Source: Gari tellinella
Lineage: Eukaryota; Mollusca; Bivalvia; Cardiida; Psammobiidae
Direction: 5' to 3'
Length of the DNA: 64,000 bases
NCBI GenBank assembly: GCA_922989275.2
Contig: OV277859.1
Location: forward strand, 88,718,198 to 88,782,197
Shown: positions 54,484-64,000 of the stretch, piece by piece
Layout of the letters: each line of letters starts with the position of its first letter
Position numbering within the stretch: position 1 is the first letter of the stretch
The notes under the pieces: model-generated
What the model was told of the DNA's origin: nothing
The model's database searches: none
What the model saw: the letters and a program-made list of their open reading frames with translations, nothing else
Made by a program: the position numbers and the translations under genes

Positions 54484-54882
54484 TTAAGGGTATGAATTGA
54501 ACTGTTTGAAGCTTTGTCCTTTGGAGAAAATCATTTCAAGTGAGTGTTGGGGGTTATTCATGCTTAAAATGATTTAAAAATAGCACCGAAATCGGGAATT
54601 CCGAAACGCCATGCCCAACTCTGTTTTGTAGTTGCCTAGTTTTGAGGAAATTATTCACGCGCAAATCAAACACTTTTCAAAGTCTGTCAGTGATTGAATA
54701 AAATTTGGAATACCTTTGATTTTATCATGCATTACTTAAGAACGGAAAAAAGGCAAGCCTTTTTTCCGTATAACTTGTGTTAACTCTTTCATCCCTGAAA
54801 CTTGTAATGGAACATTCTAGCTTCAAATGAAGTTAAGTTTATTTTTACTGCTTATGGTTGTTTTTTGCCACATATTGCTGAA

Positions 54883-54990
54883 CAGAACAGAACAGAACCT
54901 TTATTATCGTCACACGTTACATACAAAAACAACAATATGTGAGCATATAAAGTAGATTTCTCTATAAAGCGTAATAGAATTATAGAATAT
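54883..54990 (-). mobile_element. LINE 3' tail fragment
   Basis: GAACAGAACAGAACAGAACC at the left followed by TTTATTATCGTCACACG. On the minus strand this is a 3' UTR end with a (TTCTG)n tail, like the CR1/L2-type tail at 4971-4988. Confidence 0.5.
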
Positions 54991-55263
54991 CAGAAAGCTT
55001 CTGATGGATCTAACAGCAGTAAAACACAGTGCAGGCTCTGATCAGAATGCGCCTGTCCTCTGATCAGGGTCTCACTCTGCACTGTTTGCATAATTATGAC
55101 AAGTGTATTATTTGCAGGGAGGTCTAATCTGTTGTCTAATTCGATGTTTTAAGCAGTCAATCAGGTATGTTAATGCATCCAAACCTCGACACACTTGAAT
55201 TGTTTTAATTAAATACACAAACTCGTTTGTCACACGGAAGTTAGATATCTCAAATTCGCTTAA

Positions 55264-55493
55264 CTCATTATCCCTTGAAATTTCCAATGGACAATTCCAG
55301 TTTGCAATATAGGCTGGTCCATTTTAGACTTTCTAGGGTTGATTTTTGTAATAAATTGCAAAATGACAAACAGTGCAGTCCCTGATCAGAGGGCTCCTGT
55401 GGGAGCCCTCTGATCAGGGACTTCATTGTTTGCATAGGACAAGTGTATTCTTCACAGGTACATATCATATATACCTCACTAGGGCTCAATGAG
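55264..55493. mobile_element. TTAA-type MITE (family C) with GGGCTCC hairpin
   Basis: TTAA at 55260-55263 and 55494-55497; ends CTCATTATCCC and GGGCTCAATGAG. Hairpin 55367-55432 is nearly perfect (CCTGATCAGAGGGCTCC, TGTG loop). An old relative lies at about 1640-1850 (GACAATTACAGTTTCC.., GACCCTGATCAGATG). Confidence 0.85.
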
Positions 55494-55639
55494 TTAAACC
55501 TTCCAAAGTTGAAATATGGCTAAGCTACGTTTTAACTTTGAAATACGGGTACGTTATCGACGTTTTCCTACATTAGGCAGTCATAGACTAGACCGAATTT
55601 CAAAAAATCTTAAAGGTAAAGGCAAATTGGGGTAATGCT

Positions 55640-56830
55640 TGGTATCTAAGTGTTTTAACCTAATTCAAGGGTGCTGAATCCAAATATGGTGGATACCAAG
55701 CTGGACTTTGGCTTTTAAGGGGCCAAAAAGGGGAAACAAAATGGCCGCCATAATTTTTTTTTATCCATCCAAGGTGAGTTTGTATTATTTTAGGAAGGTA
55801 TATTTCGTGTAGCTTAAACGATGGAAAGTTGTGTAACCTAATTTAATGGTGCTAAATCCAACACAAGTAGATACCAAGCTGGATTTTGACTTTTAAGGTC
55901 CAAAATGGGGAAACAAAATGGCCGCCATAATTTTTTCCCATCAAAGCTGAGTTTGTATTAGTTAAAGAAGATTCATTGCATGTAACTTAAAAAGATGGCT
56001 AGTTGTAGCCTTATCGAAGGGTGCTGAGTCCAACACAACTGGCTACCAAGCTGGATTTTAACTTTTAAGGGGCCAAAAAAGGGAAACAAAATGGTCCCCG
56101 TAATATTTTTTTCACCCAAGCTGAGTTTGTATTAATTTCGGAAGGTACATTGTATGTGGTAAAAAAAGATTGCAAGTTTTGTAACTTAATTGAAGGGTGC
56201 TGAATCCAACACAAGGAGTTATCAAGGTGGGCTTTGACTTTTAAGGGGCCAAAAAGGGGAAACAAAATGGCCGCCATATTTTTTCCCATCCAAGCTGAGT
56301 TTGTATTAGTTTAGGAAGTTACATTGCATGTTGCTGAAAAAAGTTTTATAAGCTAATTGAAGGGTGCTGAATCCAACACAAGTGGATACCAAGCTGAATT
56401 TTGTCTTTTAAGGAGCCAGAAAGTGAAAAAAAAATGGCCACCACTTTTTCCTGTTGTTTTATAACATTTTACCAATAGTGCATCCAAGCTGAGTAAATGT
56501 TTACTTTTATCTAGATTAGTTTAGGAAGATAATTTACAGGTTGCTTTATCAGACGGCTAATGTTTTAACCTAATTGAAGAGTACTGGTCCAAGACATGAG
56601 ATACCAAGCTGGATTTTGACTTTAAAGGGGCCAAAACTTGCCAACAAAATGGCCGCCAGCACATTTTTTATCGTTTTACATCGTATCAAATAGTGCATCC
56701 TGGCAGAGTATTTTTATATGTACTTGAATAAGTTTAGGAAGTTACATTAAAGGTACATGTAGCTTAAAATATGGCAGCTATTTCAAATTCAAAATGGACT
56801 CCCTTTTGCCTTGTTTTAGCAAAAAAAGTT
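55640..56830. repeat. Tandem array of ~175-bp units
   Basis: GGGTGCTGAATCCAACACAA and AAAATGGCCGCCAT recur about six times at steps of roughly 178, 174, 177, 165 and 217 bp. Units also share CCAAGCTGAGTTTGTATTAG. Divergence grows toward the right end. No coding. Confidence 0.9.
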
Positions 56831-57018
56831 CAAACATTACTATCAATGATTCAAAATTATGTGTGAACTGTCTCATATTAATTGTTTGGATCGTAGTCAA
56901 TATATGAGAACACATTATGATATAGTGTCAATACATTTGCAAGAGTATGTGCACCTCAGTCAACTTTTCTACACTTACAGCGTAGACTAGTGTTCCCTTT
57001 TACACAGTTTATGATCTT

Positions 57019-58190
57019 CCCAGCAGGCACACAACGTTGTTTCAACGTTGAATCAACGTTGATTTTCCGTCGTAACGTTGATCAACCTGATTTCAACCAT
57101 GGACGACCATCCATCGGTAGCTAATTTACTCCCAACGTTGAATCAACGTTGAATCAACGTTAATAATGGTTGTAGATAAAAAATTAAAAAATACTGAAAT
57201 TGAAATTTCTGATTAATAATATCGCAGTGTTTAATGTCTAACCACGTCGATTATGATTTATCGTTAAAATAAATTCGATTTAGAAAATCTAATGACAACG
57301 TTGAATCAACGTTGAATCAACGTTGATAATGGTCGCCCAGCAGTTGATTTTCCGTCGCAACGTTGATCAACCCTTTTTCACCCTTGGACGACCATGGGTC
57401 GGTACCGAATTTATTGCCAACGTTGAATCAACGTTGAAAATGGTCGTGGGGAAAAAACAAATCGATGAAAATGAAAATTCTGATAAATTATATTGCAGTG
57501 GTTATATTTCATCACGTAAACTATGATTTATCGTAAAAAAATAAATTCAATTTAAAAATCTACTGCCAAAGTTGAATCAACGTTGAATCAACATTGTCAG
57601 ATAATGGACGTAGGTAAAAATTATTATTTCTTTTTTTGAATAAATAATCATAACAACTTCAACTTAAATATTAATTTGATACTTCATAGTTTAGATGCAA
57701 AAGAAATAAGTTCTAAGTTCTTAATAGTAAGCACTGAACTTTACATTCAAGTTTACAATTAAAATGAATAAAATACAAAAAGCAAGAAAAGCAAACCAAT
57801 TCAATGTAAAAATGTTTAATTATAGATACTCAGCGTACTAATAAATGAAGCAACCATATTTGATAAGCTGTAATCAAATATCTTCCAACGCCCATGCGTT
57901 GTCTACTCTACTATTAGTAGAGTAGAGCTCCTAAAACCTAAGTTGAAGGGAGCATTTGAAAATAAAACAATATCTGGAGAAAACAACGCACACAAAAACA
58001 GACAGCCCACTCGAAACAATGTTGTTTTGACGTTGAATCAACGTCATTTCAACGTTTAAACTTCAACCATTATCAACGTTGAATCAACGTTGAGGTTCAA
58101 CGTCAACACAACTTTCAAAATCAAATATAAATCGTACGTTGTTTCAACGTTGAAGTTCAACGTTGATTCAACGTTGGTGTGCCTGCTGGG
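57019..58190. mobile_element. Non-autonomous DNA element with CAACGTTG arrays
   Basis: Ends CCCAGCAGGCACAC and GTGTGCCTGCTGGG are exact inverted repeats; AACGTTG follows directly inside on both sides. CAACGTTG(AAT) repeats fill 57030-57165, 57290-57440, 57560-57600 and 58020-58175. The middle is AT-rich and non-coding. It lands at or inside the 3' end of the pseudogene on its right. Superfamily not certain. Confidence 0.8.
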
Positions 58191-58194
58191 TTTA

Positions 58195-58957
58195 GGCAAT
58201 AATTCAGAATCGCTGGTAGCATCATCAGAACTGGCTGCAAGTTATCACCAGAAACCAGCCAACCAAAGTCAGTAACTGGTGGTAGTGTCTGAGTAAAATC
58301 ATTAGCTTGCATCGACACCATTGTCTGGTAGTATTAACATTTGACGCCGAACCTGCTGGCATCACTGGTGGATGGCTATGACTCCTGGGCTACTCATTTA
58401 CTAAACAACTTGACACTGGCCTTATCGACGTCTATAATACTCTGCAAATGAATGATTCAGCAACTGATGCTGTAGCCTTTGGAAGTCCTCCTTTGACTAG
58501 ATCCCATAACGCATCTGTAGCTGTTCTTGGTACACTTTCCATGCCGTCTTCTTGCTGTGTCCCGATAATTGTGAAGCAGTATCACAACCAGTAATAACAT
58601 GAAATGCCAACTGAAAGTTAAAAATTTGATCAGATAAACTTTGTTTGATGCCATGAAGTGAAACACACTAGGTTTATTTTGGAGGCATCACTCGTCATCA
58701 AAAGTGTGGTACATTTCATGTTCCTGTAATGGGCTGCCAAAGGGTACCAACACATCTGTATCCCGAGAAGCAACTAAAATGGACTCACAATCAAAGCTCA
58801 GGCAATAGAATACCAGACGTGTGTCAGCCTCCTCATGGTAGGCCTGTAGTGGAGATGTCTCCAGGTCAGGATTTGATGATACCACAGACATACCAGCAAC
58901 TACGATGGTCTGTTTGTGGAAATGCCCATAACTCATAATCTTATGACCGCTTAACAC
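58195..58957 (-). pseudogene. Broken transposon-type gene (HEEADTR / DTDVLV / GCDT motifs)
   Basis: On the minus strand, 58957-58688 reads an 89-residue frame with YHEEADTRLVF and SRDTDVLV. After stops, 58660-58440 has FHVITGCDTASQLSGHSKKT and WKVYQ, and about 58330-58200 has PVTDFGWLVSGDN-like sequence. This motif order (HEEADTR, DTDVLVL, H-TGCDT, and a C-terminal PPxxxxW block) is one I know from abundant invertebrate proteins thought to be transposon-derived, with a PIN-nuclease-like look. Several stops and frame changes make it inactive. The CAACGTTG element abuts its 3' end. The 5' end is not defined. Confidence 0.6.
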
Positions 58958-59159
58958 AGGGTTAATTGTCTTGACAGAACAACGCCTTTAAACGCCTTTA
59001 CGTGTTAGTCACAGAAATGTCCCGTCGTGACTCTACCCTGTCTTGGAAAATGATCTAAAGGCACGTTTTTCTACATCCTGCTTAATACATTCAACCCTTG
59101 CGACGAGTATAAACGTCATTTACAAACAGTGTGCCTGTAAGGATTGCACTTATCCTATG

Positions 59160-59225
59160 CAAACATTGTAGACCCTGATCAGAGGGCTCCTTAAGGAGCC
59201 CTCTGATCAGGGTCTACACTGTTTG
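59160..59225. repeat. Hairpin, GGGCTCC-TTAA-GGAGCCC core
   Basis: A perfect inner stem TAGACCCTGATCAGAGGG and complement around TTAA (family C); the MITE's right end is about GGGGTGAATGAGTTAA at 59325. Confidence 0.9.
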
Positions 59226-59378
59226 TCATTTTGAAATATAAAATCATCCCCCAATTGTCAAAAAATGGACTAGACGTATTCTGAAATTGGAATTGTTCAT
59301 CAAAGGTTTCAGGGGTGAATGAGTTAACATGCCTACTTAGCCCATTTGTGCCCATCGTTCAATGGATAAGGAAGAAGC

Positions 59379-59443
59379 CAAACAGTGCCGACCCAGATCA
59401 GACGCCGCATACTGCGGCGTCTGATCTGGGTCTACACTGTTTG
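59379..59443. repeat. Short hairpin, GCCGCA-TAC-TGCGGC core
   Basis: Arms CCCAGATCAGACGCC and GGCGTCTGATCTGGG pair perfectly. The core shares GCCGCA/TGCGGC with 9785-9844. Confidence 0.9.
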
Positions 59444-59449
59444 CTAAAC

Positions 59450-60980
59450 AGGAATTTCTATTAAAAAAAATATGAAGATGATAAATTAGACCAGGCACCT
59501 CTTAAATGAAAAATGCACTTATCCAATACAGTACATGTATTACATTTGTAGTATTGACGAATTGACTTAGCATAAATGGGTAAACATTCCACACGATACA
59601 AGCAATTTTCTGATAATTGTTTCAAACAGATAGGATCCAGATTTGATGCCAAGTAGCCAGGCGTTTAAACAAGACCAGAACATCTTGTCACCTAAATTTG
59701 TTTTTAAAGAAAGTGACTTCTGAAAGCAAACTGGAGGTACATGTATATCGGAAAGCTTTTATAGGAGCATTTTGCTTTACAATCATCAATCGGATATAAC
59801 AAAAATAAAATAATAATAATAATAAAGATAATAAAATAATCTTGCTTGAAACTGCTAAATGTTTCCCCTCCTTGGATGGGTATCCATTTAAATTAAATGT
59901 AGGAATAGACGTATCAAGATGCATCCTAGCAGGAAAAATTTAAGCCTACGTCAACATAATTCAAGAAACTGTAAATCTACATTTTATTGCCAACTGTGTT
60001 TAGTTTAGTTCATTCCGACAAGAAAAGCAGTTTGTCCTCCACATAACACCATTAAATGACAATAAATGCCTTTCAAAAAGCATGATAAAATGGCTCATTG
60101 TAATTCCCAGTAATAATTTTGATCCAGGTCTACACTATTTTCAAAATTCGTTGATATATAATATTGGCAGAAAAAAGATTAAATTGATTGCCGTGCTTGC
60201 ATGTGATGGCTCAAATATACAATTACAGGATTTTGAAATAAACTAGGTTTAATTCATGTCGTATCAGTGTAGAGGTTGTTTTTTATATTAAAATATTTAG
60301 ATTGAAGCCTGTTGAAGATGGTTGGGTATGACAAAAAAAAACATTAAGTAGTTTGCATCCTGAAATCAACACGATAATATATAGTTTGTTCCGGGTTAGT
60401 CCCCTTACTCTTGCAGCTAATTTCAAAGTTGCAAGCTTCTGCAAACAGGTTGGATACAAGTTGAGCCGCATTCGGACAGGCCCTTAAACGTAATAATGTG
60501 TTAGATTTTAAGTTTCGACTAAAAATGAAGTAGACATACAGCAGACGATAATTCGAGAACAGACGAAATTACAACAGTATATGTGATAATTCATATACAT
60601 GGAGTAATAAACTGGATTCATTTTTTGTTAAAACGTTAAAGTATAATGTTGGAAAAGCAATTTTGATACTATTACCTGATATGTATCTCATGAGCAGTCC
60701 TTTGAAATGGGCAAGGTACGAATTCACTAGACCGTTACGAACAGTGTTGATCCCGACCAGACACCGGCATATTCATGATCAGGCGCGGCATATAAATCAT
60801 TTGTAATTGGGAACGTAGGTTTTGCATCTATGGAGAAAAATAGTCAACTTTTAATCTAAAGCATACAAGTTTGCCATTGCAAGACGAAATTTATGAAGCG
60901 ATAAAAGGGTAAGTCGGTGGTTTTATTCTTAAGTTTCATTGGTTATCCGGGTGTACATGTACCCTTTCACGGTCCTCAGT
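59450..60980. other. No recognised gene; faded MITE traces
   Basis: An (AAT)n-like tract at 59805-59845, GCAGACGATAATTCG at 60541 and a decayed hairpin (GTTGATCCCGACCAGACACC) at 60745 are the only landmarks. No coding region is supported. Confidence 0.5.
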
Positions 60981-61147
60981 TTTGAAAACAGTATGGACCC
61001 TGATCAGATGCGGCGTCTGATCAGAATCCAAACTGTTAGACGCTCGCACATGTATCATGATTTCTTGGATGAAATTACGTCAAATGTTACTTTGAAATGA
61101 CAGTTTATGGCACTGAAAGGTTTGACCCTAAGGACGCCGTGGTATTC

Positions 61148-61360
61148 TTAGCCCTTTCTCTCTCAATGTTGCTTAAACGCGCATTTGCAAACAGTTTGGA
61201 TCCTGATCCAACGCCGGGTAACGCGGCGTCTGATCAGGATCGAAACTGTTTGACACTCGTTCGGAAATTTCTTCAGCCAAACTGCCTTATTTTCTCACTT
61301 TGAAACGACATTGCAGACAAAAAAATTGAACCAGACCACAATGAAACGGTGACGGGGTCA
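61148..61360. mobile_element. TTAA-type MITE (family A), TSD lost
   Basis: Left TTAGCCCTTTCTCTCTCAATG, right GAAACGGTGACGGGG. Hairpin 61187-61252 has a mixed core (GCCGGG-TAA-CGCGGC), i.e. one arm of each core type, leaving mismatches at the tip. Confidence 0.75.
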
Positions 61361-61424
61361 ACGTCGTCTGCAATATTTTTAAAGTCAGCGTCAGGATTGA
61401 TTGAAGAAATGTCGATACGAGTGT

Positions 61425-61599
61425 CAAACAGTTTGGATCCTGATCAGACGCCGCGTAACTGAAACCAAATTAAATAACGAAGATACCCAAGACGACGACG
61501 TGGAGCTTAGACTAGTGGCATCTTAATGCCAGCTCTAAGAAGAGGATCTGTAAGTATCTGTAAGCAACGCGACGTCTGAGCAGGATTCAAACTGTTTGC
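61425..61599. repeat. Hairpin split at its loop by ~105 bp
   Basis: Left arm AAACAGTTTGGATCCTGATC..GCCGCGTAAC ends at about 61459; right arm GCAACGCGACGTCTGAGCAG..AAACTGTTTG resumes at about 61565. The intervening DNA is unrelated and contains GGATCTGTAAGTATCTGTAA. Confidence 0.75.
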
Positions 61600-62010
61600 A
61601 CTTTCGACTTTTGGCGCACAATGCTTTACTTACAACCTGCTTTAAGCTACCACGGCATCTGCTTGGATGAATTAACAAAGATTTCGGAAATTTCCGAAGA
61701 AATGGCAGCCCTGCCTTCATATAGTTTAACACGTTATATAAATCAAGCTTGCTTGTAACGAAATTGGATATATAGAGGATAATCAATTTATTTGGATTGA
61801 TATGAAAAATATATCACGAGAATGGGTTGTTATCTGGTTAAAAACGAGTCCGCAGAAAAACACACACAATTGAATAACGCTACGTCACTTAACTAATGTT
61901 GACGTGACGTCACAAAAAGTGATATCGTCACTACATGTAGTGATGATATCAACAGTGACGATATCAAATCTATCTAACTGAGAAATCTCTATATATCATC
62001 GATATGTATA

Positions 62011-62090
62011 TAGGCCATTCAATCTAGCCCAAAAAAGGGCTTGACCTAGACAAAATTGCAAAAGATTTTATTCTATCATAATATGATCCC
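62011..62090. repeat. Third copy of the GGCCATTCAAT terminus
   Basis: TAGGCCATTCAATCTAGCCC, then GACCTAGACAAAATTGCAAA and TTTATTCTATCATAATATGA. It matches the reverse complement of 52832-52911 over about 80 bp. Confidence 0.7.
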
Positions 62091-62364
62091 CATATACCTG
62101 TGCTACAACATACTAAAATTTGCATTTCCAAATATTGGGGGAAAGTTCGAAAATCAAGATGGCCGACAAAATGGCCGCCAATTATGTACATAATCACATA
62201 TGGATCAGTTATTACCGATATTTACATCATTTTCAATAATCCGAGGTACTTTGTGGTATTTTTACGTCATCAGTACTAAATTTCAATGCGTATTATACCA
62301 TTTTTATATGAATTAACATGTATTTCAGATGAAAATACTCTTTATTCGTGGAACAGAATGGACA

Positions 62365-62735
62365 AAAAGACACTTTTATGACATATTCATATTTTATTTG
62401 TGTTTTAAGTATATAAATAGTTTTGTTCGTCAGTTGCTTGTCAATTTTATTTAAATACATTAATAATTCATCATATTTATTATTAAAATATTTATAAACA
62501 ATTACATTTGAAGCTTTAAAGTCCAGTTAGTGGGTGGGGTAATTTAAACCCAGGAATAGTGGATAAGACACTTTTATGAAACATACGTATTTTATATGAC
62601 TGTTTTTTATGTATAAAATATTTTTTCATGAATAACAAGTCAACTTAATTTAACATGGTTATGGTTAACATCTTTATAAACAATTACATTTGAAGCTTTA
62701 AAGTCAATTATGGTGGGTGGGGTAATTTGACCCAA
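62365..62735. repeat. Direct duplication, ~200-bp units
   Basis: Two diverged units start GACACTTTTATG (62369 and 62568) and end with ATTTGAAGCTTTAAAGTC, then GTGGGTGGGGTAATTT (62508-62545 and 62690-62730). Confidence 0.8.
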
Positions 62736-62759
62736 GCCATAGTGGTTGATTGAACGGCT

Positions 62760-64000
62760 GAGTTGGATTTTGCGGCACCGAGACACATAACATGGTAATA
62801 TTTAGAAAAGATACAGATAGCTGTCATTTAGACATAGATATGCAAATAATCATAATTGAAAAATATTTACGTTATTGAATGCATATTAATCTTTCTTTTA
62901 TACCGCCACCCTCTGCTGTTGGGGTTATATAGCAATCCACATTCCTTTTCCGTCTGTCACGTTTTTCCGGGTCATTTGCCTTTTTCTTAAACACTATTTA
63001 TGATACCATCTTCAAACTTTGTACACATTATTATTATATGGTTACACTCTATTACAAGTTTCACACCTCCACACAATTTCCAAGTAAATTATACCCCTTT
63101 TTAAATTTTTTTTTGTAATTATGTCCCTTAATTGGGATATTTTGCTTGGGACATGCCATTTTCGAGAACATTATTTAATGATATTGTCTTCAGGCTTGGA
63201 AGTTGGTACACATTATCAGTGTGATGTTTGGAGACTTTTTTAAAGTATCATAACTCTTGCAAAATGTTTGACAGAAGTATGCCCCTTTTAAATTTAAAAT
63301 TTTGTTCCTTAGTGTGGACATTTTTCTTGGTACACAAATAAAATAAATATAATCTTCATAATGTAAACTTGGAGAATATTCTTCCAACACAACCCTGAAA
63401 TGATTTTTCAAAAATAAACGTTTACAAGAGAACTGAAAAAATGCTTAGCTATAACAAGTACAAGAGCACATATGCTTCCGGGATTAAATGAGTTTAAGAA
63501 TATACAATTCTAAAGAAAATGGTCAAATGTCCAGCACTATCCAATTTGATTAAGATTCTGTGTTTAACCCTTTAACCCATAGTCTATTTCTTTGCTTTGA
63601 AGACAGGTGACCATGGTTAGGTTTTTTGGTTAAGGTCTGTTATTGTATTCTGTTGCACATATACATTTTACTTGGTATTTATGACATTAAATGGGGCTTG
63701 TGACAAGGAAGTTTAGGGTGGGGTATATGTTACCTTTAGTGATAGTTGTCTACTTGTATGCAGGCTAAGTAATAAATGCTGTCGATACCGCATTCCAAGG
63801 ATATACGATTGTTGAACTAGCGTGCTTGTTTAAATATGATAACTTTACACATTTGATTTCATTGCTAATGTTGTACTCGACAGCCTCAACTTCATCATGT
63901 ATGGGTTCGAAGACCCATCCATCTGAACAAACTACACCACAACACAGAGTAAATAAATACGGAGGAGAAACTAGCATGCCTGTGATTTATCTTGTCTTCC
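62760..64000. other. No recognised gene
   Basis: 62900-63420 resembles a dispersed animal repeat by its low-complexity, paired phrases (ATAGCAATCCACATTCC; CTTTGTACACATTATTATT / GTTGGTACACATTATCAG). Short minus-strand frames at 63190 and 63765 have no conserved character. Confidence 0.4.

Noticed and set aside
5277..61599. The repeated hairpins as a CRISPR array or bacterial terminators
   Set aside because: Spacing is irregular (tens of bp to many kb), spacers are MITE sequence, and the genome is eukaryotic. Stems are not followed by T-tracts as a rule.

Overview
The window looks like a repeat-rich, AT-rich animal nuclear genome, probably a bivalve mollusc. Reasons: no bacterial gene layout, rare long ORFs, splice-site-bounded coding pieces, LINE and tRNA-derived debris, dense miniature DNA transposons (MITEs), and frequent TACATGTA-type words. 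The species cannot be named from the sequence alone.

The centrepiece is 10430-24380. This is a 13,951-bp element made of two 6,194-bp inverted arms (10430-16623 and 18187-24380; mirror coordinates always sum to 34810) around a 1,563-bp unique core. It is flanked by a perfect 6-bp direct duplication (GATGTC) and interrupts an older palindromic MITE. Each arm holds the C-terminal part of a Maverick/Polinton (adintovirus-like) protein-primed type B DNA polymerase. The core holds two more small Maverick-type genes. No integrase, packaging ATPase, protease or capsid gene is visible. I read it as a defective, snap-back (inverted-duplication) Maverick genome that was integrated as a unit, probably by an integrase supplied in trans.

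The rest is a layered graveyard of small elements. 5-4437 is a degenerate DNA transposon with GTTCAA-rich ends, followed by a 5'-truncated LINE (4433-4990). From about 5.2 kb to 10 kb and 25 kb to 62 kb the sequence carries around fifty short, near-perfect hairpins. They sit inside at least four MITE families: two or three with TTAA target duplications and CCC..GGG ends (piggyBac-like), one with TA duplications and CAGTGGAGAA ends, and one with CCTCTCTATTACGACCAC ends. The hairpins differ from copy to copy, but both arms change together.

46.4-50.0 kb on the minus strand holds four exon-like segments with good splice sites that could be a host gene or a transposon-borne gene. The region is bracketed by inverted GGCCATTCAAT ends at 45.7 and 52.9 kb. 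49.0-49.35 kb is a compound tRNA-like SINE. Two copies of a TTAA-flanked element carrying a tRNA-like sequence lie at 36.5-37.0 and 53.9-54.5 kb. 55.6-56.8 kb is a ~175-bp tandem array. 57.0-58.2 kb is a 1.17-kb element packed with CAACGTTG palindromes, abutting a broken minus-strand transposon-type gene at 58.2-59.0 kb. The last 3 kb carries a ~200-bp duplication and otherwise nothing I recognise.
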